From Amoebidium appalachense (lineage: Eukaryota; Ichthyosporea), in contig CAVNZM010000009.1 of NCBI GenBank assembly GCA_963693365.1, positions 2,666,001 through 2,730,000 of the forward strand: DNA of 64,000 bases, given 5' to 3'. Below, in pieces: positions 26,346-64,000 of the stretch. The position numbers and the translations under genes are program-made. Within the stretch, counting starts at the first letter, position 1. Every line of letters starts with the position of its first letter. The notes below the pieces were generated by a model, which did no database searches, was not told where the DNA came from, and saw only the letters and a list, made by a program, of their open reading frames with translations.

Positions 26346-26874
26346 GGAATAGAGCTATTATCAAAAGTTTAACATAACATTGACAGGTATGTATAGCAGC
26401 CACGGCAGTCCTCATCTACTCAAATATTCGATAACATTGTGAATACTAGAAACCACGGTTATGACAGGTCACATGCCAGCATACACCTGTTCCTTAACAA
26501 ACTGAAAAGTTGAATTAAAATACCAATACCCTACCCCAAGATAAAACTTCAAGTGATACGTCCACCCACTATGGCATATGTATGGGGGATGAGCCTTGGC
26601 TTTGGGCAGCTCATACACCCGTTTACACGAACAAAACCAAGTGCTCTCAAGTAACGGGAAAAAACAATTGCTACGGGCCACTTCTATAATACCGGCCACC
26701 ATTTTAGTGATTTCCAACATCAGACACTTTCTCCCAAACAAAACCCTAACTGTCTAACCCACAATACCTCTGACACAGATATACTTTTCGTTTCATGTTT
26801 GTACATTCTGCTTCAGTTTAACAGTTGCCAACACTTCATGTTCTTACCCCGTTTTCTTGTATGCCGTATACGGT
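25254..26874. other. Intergenic between the CBP80 stop and the DHHC promoter
   Basis: Mostly unique sequence with (GT)n, (GTG)n and G tracts at 26160-26345. Two minus-strand frames have ordinary composition: 25553-25786 (77 codons from an ATG, ending KDGIFIPEV) and about 26469-26720. Neither resembles a protein I know. Either might be a small gene or chance. Confidence 0.3.
25474..25553 (-). promoter_or_regulatory. Putative DHHC promoter: E2F-like, CCAAT and CRE-like motifs
   Basis: About 265-345 bp before the DHHC start codon lie TTTTGCGCCGAAA and GCGCCAAA (E2F-like), ATTGG at 25525-25529 (reverse CCAAT), TTGGCGC, and TTACGTCAT at 25545-25553 (CRE-like). The same three motif classes occur in the CBP80/RMI1 promoter. 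Confidence 0.45.
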
Positions 26875-45422
<18,548 letters not shown>

Positions 45423-46303
45423 CTTAGACCCCTTCCACCACCCTTCCGAGCAAAACCTGTTATAACAACGTCTTTTCCCCCCAACCACTATATAACTACG
45501 CCTTCTCGAGCTCCCCCCTCCAAGGCTTCAACACGAGTCGACCTTCACACACTGAGTTACCGAAGCCGCTGGCGGTTGCGGCCCAGATTATCACTTTTGC
45601 GTAAAAATCCGAAAATCACGTGCCCAATGACGTCATATGCCTCTACTGACTGGATAGTTTTTGGCGCCAAATATTTGAATTTGAGACCTTGTACAAGTTG
45701 TCAGCGCCGCACTCAGCACAGCCATCAGCCACAAAACACGATACAAAAACGCCTTCCGGTTTTGTTCTTGTTTTTGTATTTTTGCCAGTTTATATAGCTG
45801 TACTTTTTTCCTTCTTTTACAGCTATATGAGTATGAGGATTATTGGCACTCAGACACCTACTTTTGTAGCGGCTTTTCCGTCCTAATATTAGCAAGCGAT
45901 TTTCATCGGGGCAGAACGAAATGCTAAGAAGGGGCTTCGTTATGGTAAAGTCAAGTTAAATTTACCACACATAAATTCTTGATATATATAGATTTAGCTT
46001 ATTTACAGTACGTATGATGACCATGAGCCTTGACTATGCGTTCATGAGCCCTTAGTCACAATAACCTTTCACAGCATCGTCTGGCGGCCTTCATCCCTTA
46101 AGTTCGTAACCCAACACACCGTTTTTTCTTTAGCACTCATTCTCTTGTAACTTTCTTCGTTTCTTTGCTCCTTCTGCTTATTTATCTCAGAATTTTTCAC
46201 CGCATGGAAAAGAAAACCCTTGTATTTGTGGATACAGCAAAGAGCATGGATTAGTACTTTTCACAGGGCAAAACGGAAGTTTTCGGAAGGCCAGCTGGGC
46301 ACA
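45423..46303. promoter_or_regulatory. Divergent promoter region of CBP80 and RMI1
   Basis: The start codons of the two genes are 881 bp apart on opposite strands. Within it are CACGTG (45617-45622, E-box), TGACGTCA (45628-45635, CRE) and the palindrome TTTGGCGCCAAA (45660-45671, E2F-like). TATATAA-like sequence lies at 45489-45496. No simple repeats occur, in contrast to the introns, which fits a constrained regulatory region. A short upstream frame at 46204-46254 precedes the RMI1 start. Confidence 0.65.
46204..46254 (+). CDS. Possible upstream open reading frame of RMI1
   Basis: ATG, 15 further codons and TAG, ending 49 nt before the RMI1 ATG. If transcribed in the leader it could lower RMI1 translation. 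Its existence depends on where transcription starts, which cannot be seen here. Confidence 0.3.
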   Translation: MEKKTLVFVDTAKSMD

Positions 46304-53122
<6,819 letters not shown>

Positions 53123-53339
53123 TGGTCATGTGGATGTGGGTGTTTGTGTAAATGCACATGGTGTTTTGGTGAATGCTGTGGAGTTGTATGGTTGGAATGT
53201 GTACGTGTCGTGCATGCTTTCTATATGCACGCAATATTGGTACGGTTCACAAACGTGTACTCCTGCACTCATAGTAATACCTACAACACACAGGGTTACG
53301 CAAGCGCACGCAAACGTGTGCGGCGCGCGGGTGCGCGCG

Positions 53340-53400
<61 letters not shown>

Positions 53401-54298
53401 TAGCGAATGGAGGGGTTAGCCACGATGAGCTCGAAGGAAGACAGTGTCCATAACACACCTGTTTTCTAGAGCCCAACAAATCAATCTCTTTTCACAGATT
53501 TATTGTGTAATGGGCGTGTCACGTGCCGGAGTCAAGTTTGCATGAATGGTATGTACAAGGGACCTAGATTGGTGAGTACTGTACAGATATCTAGCATACG
53601 TGAAAAGTATACGGCATGAAGCAGAGTCCATTTAACCGTCGGTTTCAGATAAGTATAAGCTAATTTAGAACGAACAAAAATAAAATAATTGCGAGCACGA
53701 GATTCTATCACACACCCCATTTCACGAATTTATGGCTTGGTGTGTTACTGCTAAAGAGTCCTCTGAAAAACGTGCACAAGCCCAATTTATTTCTTTTAAG
53801 AGTCCTACACACATCTATCACACTTTCACAACTAATATTGTTGTGTGCATTCAATCCTCACGAGCTAAATTCCAGAAAAATCATCTCAAACAGAATTCGT
53901 GTCCATTTTTTCACTCTCAGAACGTTGGATCGACATACTTATTTCCATTCACTAAGCTAAATAGAAATTCATTTCAATGTTTCCCTCGAAATATTAAACC
54001 ACACCCACCGCTCTTCATTTTCGGGTGTGGAAACACCTCGTCGGTATGTCATTCGCGCATCTCTTTCCCCTTCTTCCACCCAAGAACAACGCTCACAGAA
54101 TTCCGTTGGTGTAGTACTGTGGGTGGGTGTGTTAGTGAATGTGATATTGGCAGAGGCGGCCAGGTGGGAAGGGAGTACCAGGTTGAAATAGGTGGAAAAC
54201 GTGGTGCCACATGCATGTGGGCTGATCCCCCCCCCGGCGGGTGTTGCTTGCCTCAGCCCTTGAAAGTGAGGGCTAAGGTGTGTGTATACTGAATGTTA
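53123..54298. other. Intergenic between convergent RMI1 and PI4K-beta genes
   Basis: Contains the RMI1 3' UTR, a (CA)n tract at 53341-53396, a plus-strand AATAAA at 53679-53684 and a minus-strand AATAAA at 53791-53786 that could end the PI4K-beta transcript. The rest is unique and AT-rich. A plus-strand frame at 53732-54292 is listed separately. Confidence 0.45.
53732..54292 (+). CDS. Hypothetical 186-codon open frame
   Basis: ATG-initiated and free of simple repeats, between two convergent genes. Phe, Ser and His are abundant in the first two thirds; the last third is Gly- and Cys-rich with a PPPGGCC stretch. No domain is recognised. It may be a chance frame in a shared 3' region or a fragment of a mobile element. 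Confidence 0.2.
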   Translation: MAWCVTAKESSEKRAQAQFISFKSPTHIYHTFTTNIVVCIQSSRAKFQKNHLKQNSCPFFHSQNVGSTYLFPFTKLNRNSFQCFPRNIKPHPPLFIFGCGNTSSVCHSRISFPFFHPRTTLTEFRWCSTVGGCVSECDIGRGGQVGREYQVEIGGKRGATCMWADPPPGGCCLPQPLKVRAKVCVY

Positions 54299-63755
<9,457 letters not shown>

Positions 63756-64000
63756 CTGAGTAGTCAAGGAACCATAGAATGGATAGGGTTGCATGTGTAC
63801 GTGTGAATGTATCCCACCAACCCCCAATACGCAGACAGAATAAATAACACAGACACAAAACAACATACATATATATATACTCGGACACATACACACCTGA
63901 AGATAGATACGCACACACAAATACACACACACACGCACACACACACACACACACGTATGACGCACGCACGCACGTGCGCACGTACGCACACATGTACGAA
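63756..64000. other. Right edge: PI4K-beta intron
   Basis: Intronic sequence with (CA)n and (GCAC)n tracts at 63900-64000. No further exon seen; earlier PI4K-beta exons must lie beyond the window. Confidence 0.6.

Overview
Eukaryotic nuclear DNA. Genes are cut into many short exons by introns that are mostly simple repeat: (CA)n, (GA)n, (GTGA)n and runs of C or G up to 56 nt. Chance frames such as poly-His/Thr, Cys/Val, Gly and Pro are everywhere and are not genes. Five protein-coding genes can be assembled by homology and splice phase. A thrombospondin-repeat receptor tyrosine kinase beside conserved housekeeping genes, plus two probable minor-spliceosome (U12) introns, points to an animal or a unicellular holozoan (for example an ichthyosporean-like organism with bloated introns). 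That placement is inference; the species is not recognised.

Layout: 871-17774 (+) receptor tyrosine kinase with signal peptide, TSP1 repeat, one membrane helix, kinase domain and a repeated C-tail. 17775-22071 intergenic, holding a decayed LINE reverse-transcriptase tail. 22072-25209 (-) DHHC S-acyltransferase, two exons. 26875-45422 (-) nuclear cap-binding protein subunit 1 (CBP80), 25 exons, complete, 796 codons. 45423-46303 a divergent promoter. 46304-53122 (+) RMI1, 8 exons, complete, 817 codons. 54299-63755 (-) phosphatidylinositol 4-kinase beta, C-terminal 13 exons found; the 5' part lies beyond the right edge.

These genes are not a pathway. CBP80 acts on capped RNA, RMI1 in the BLM-TOP3A dissolvasome, PI4K-beta and the DHHC enzyme at Golgi and other membranes, and the kinase at the cell surface. 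CBP80 and RMI1 share a promoter region with CACGTG, TGACGTCA and a palindromic E2F-like site.

Most unusual content: (1) a dispersed SINE-like repeat family whose copies end in poly(C), sometimes poly(C)-poly(A), including a 453-bp tandem array inside the kinase gene and two apparently identical copies 24 kb apart; (2) a U12 AT-AC intron and a U12 GT-AG intron close together in PI4K-beta; (3) two GC-AG introns in CBP80; (4) a partial tandem duplication of a CBP80 exon; (5) degenerate tandem repeats lying against several 3' splice sites. Exon coordinates were derived by hand from reading frame and GT/GC/AT-AG/AC signals, without transcript data.
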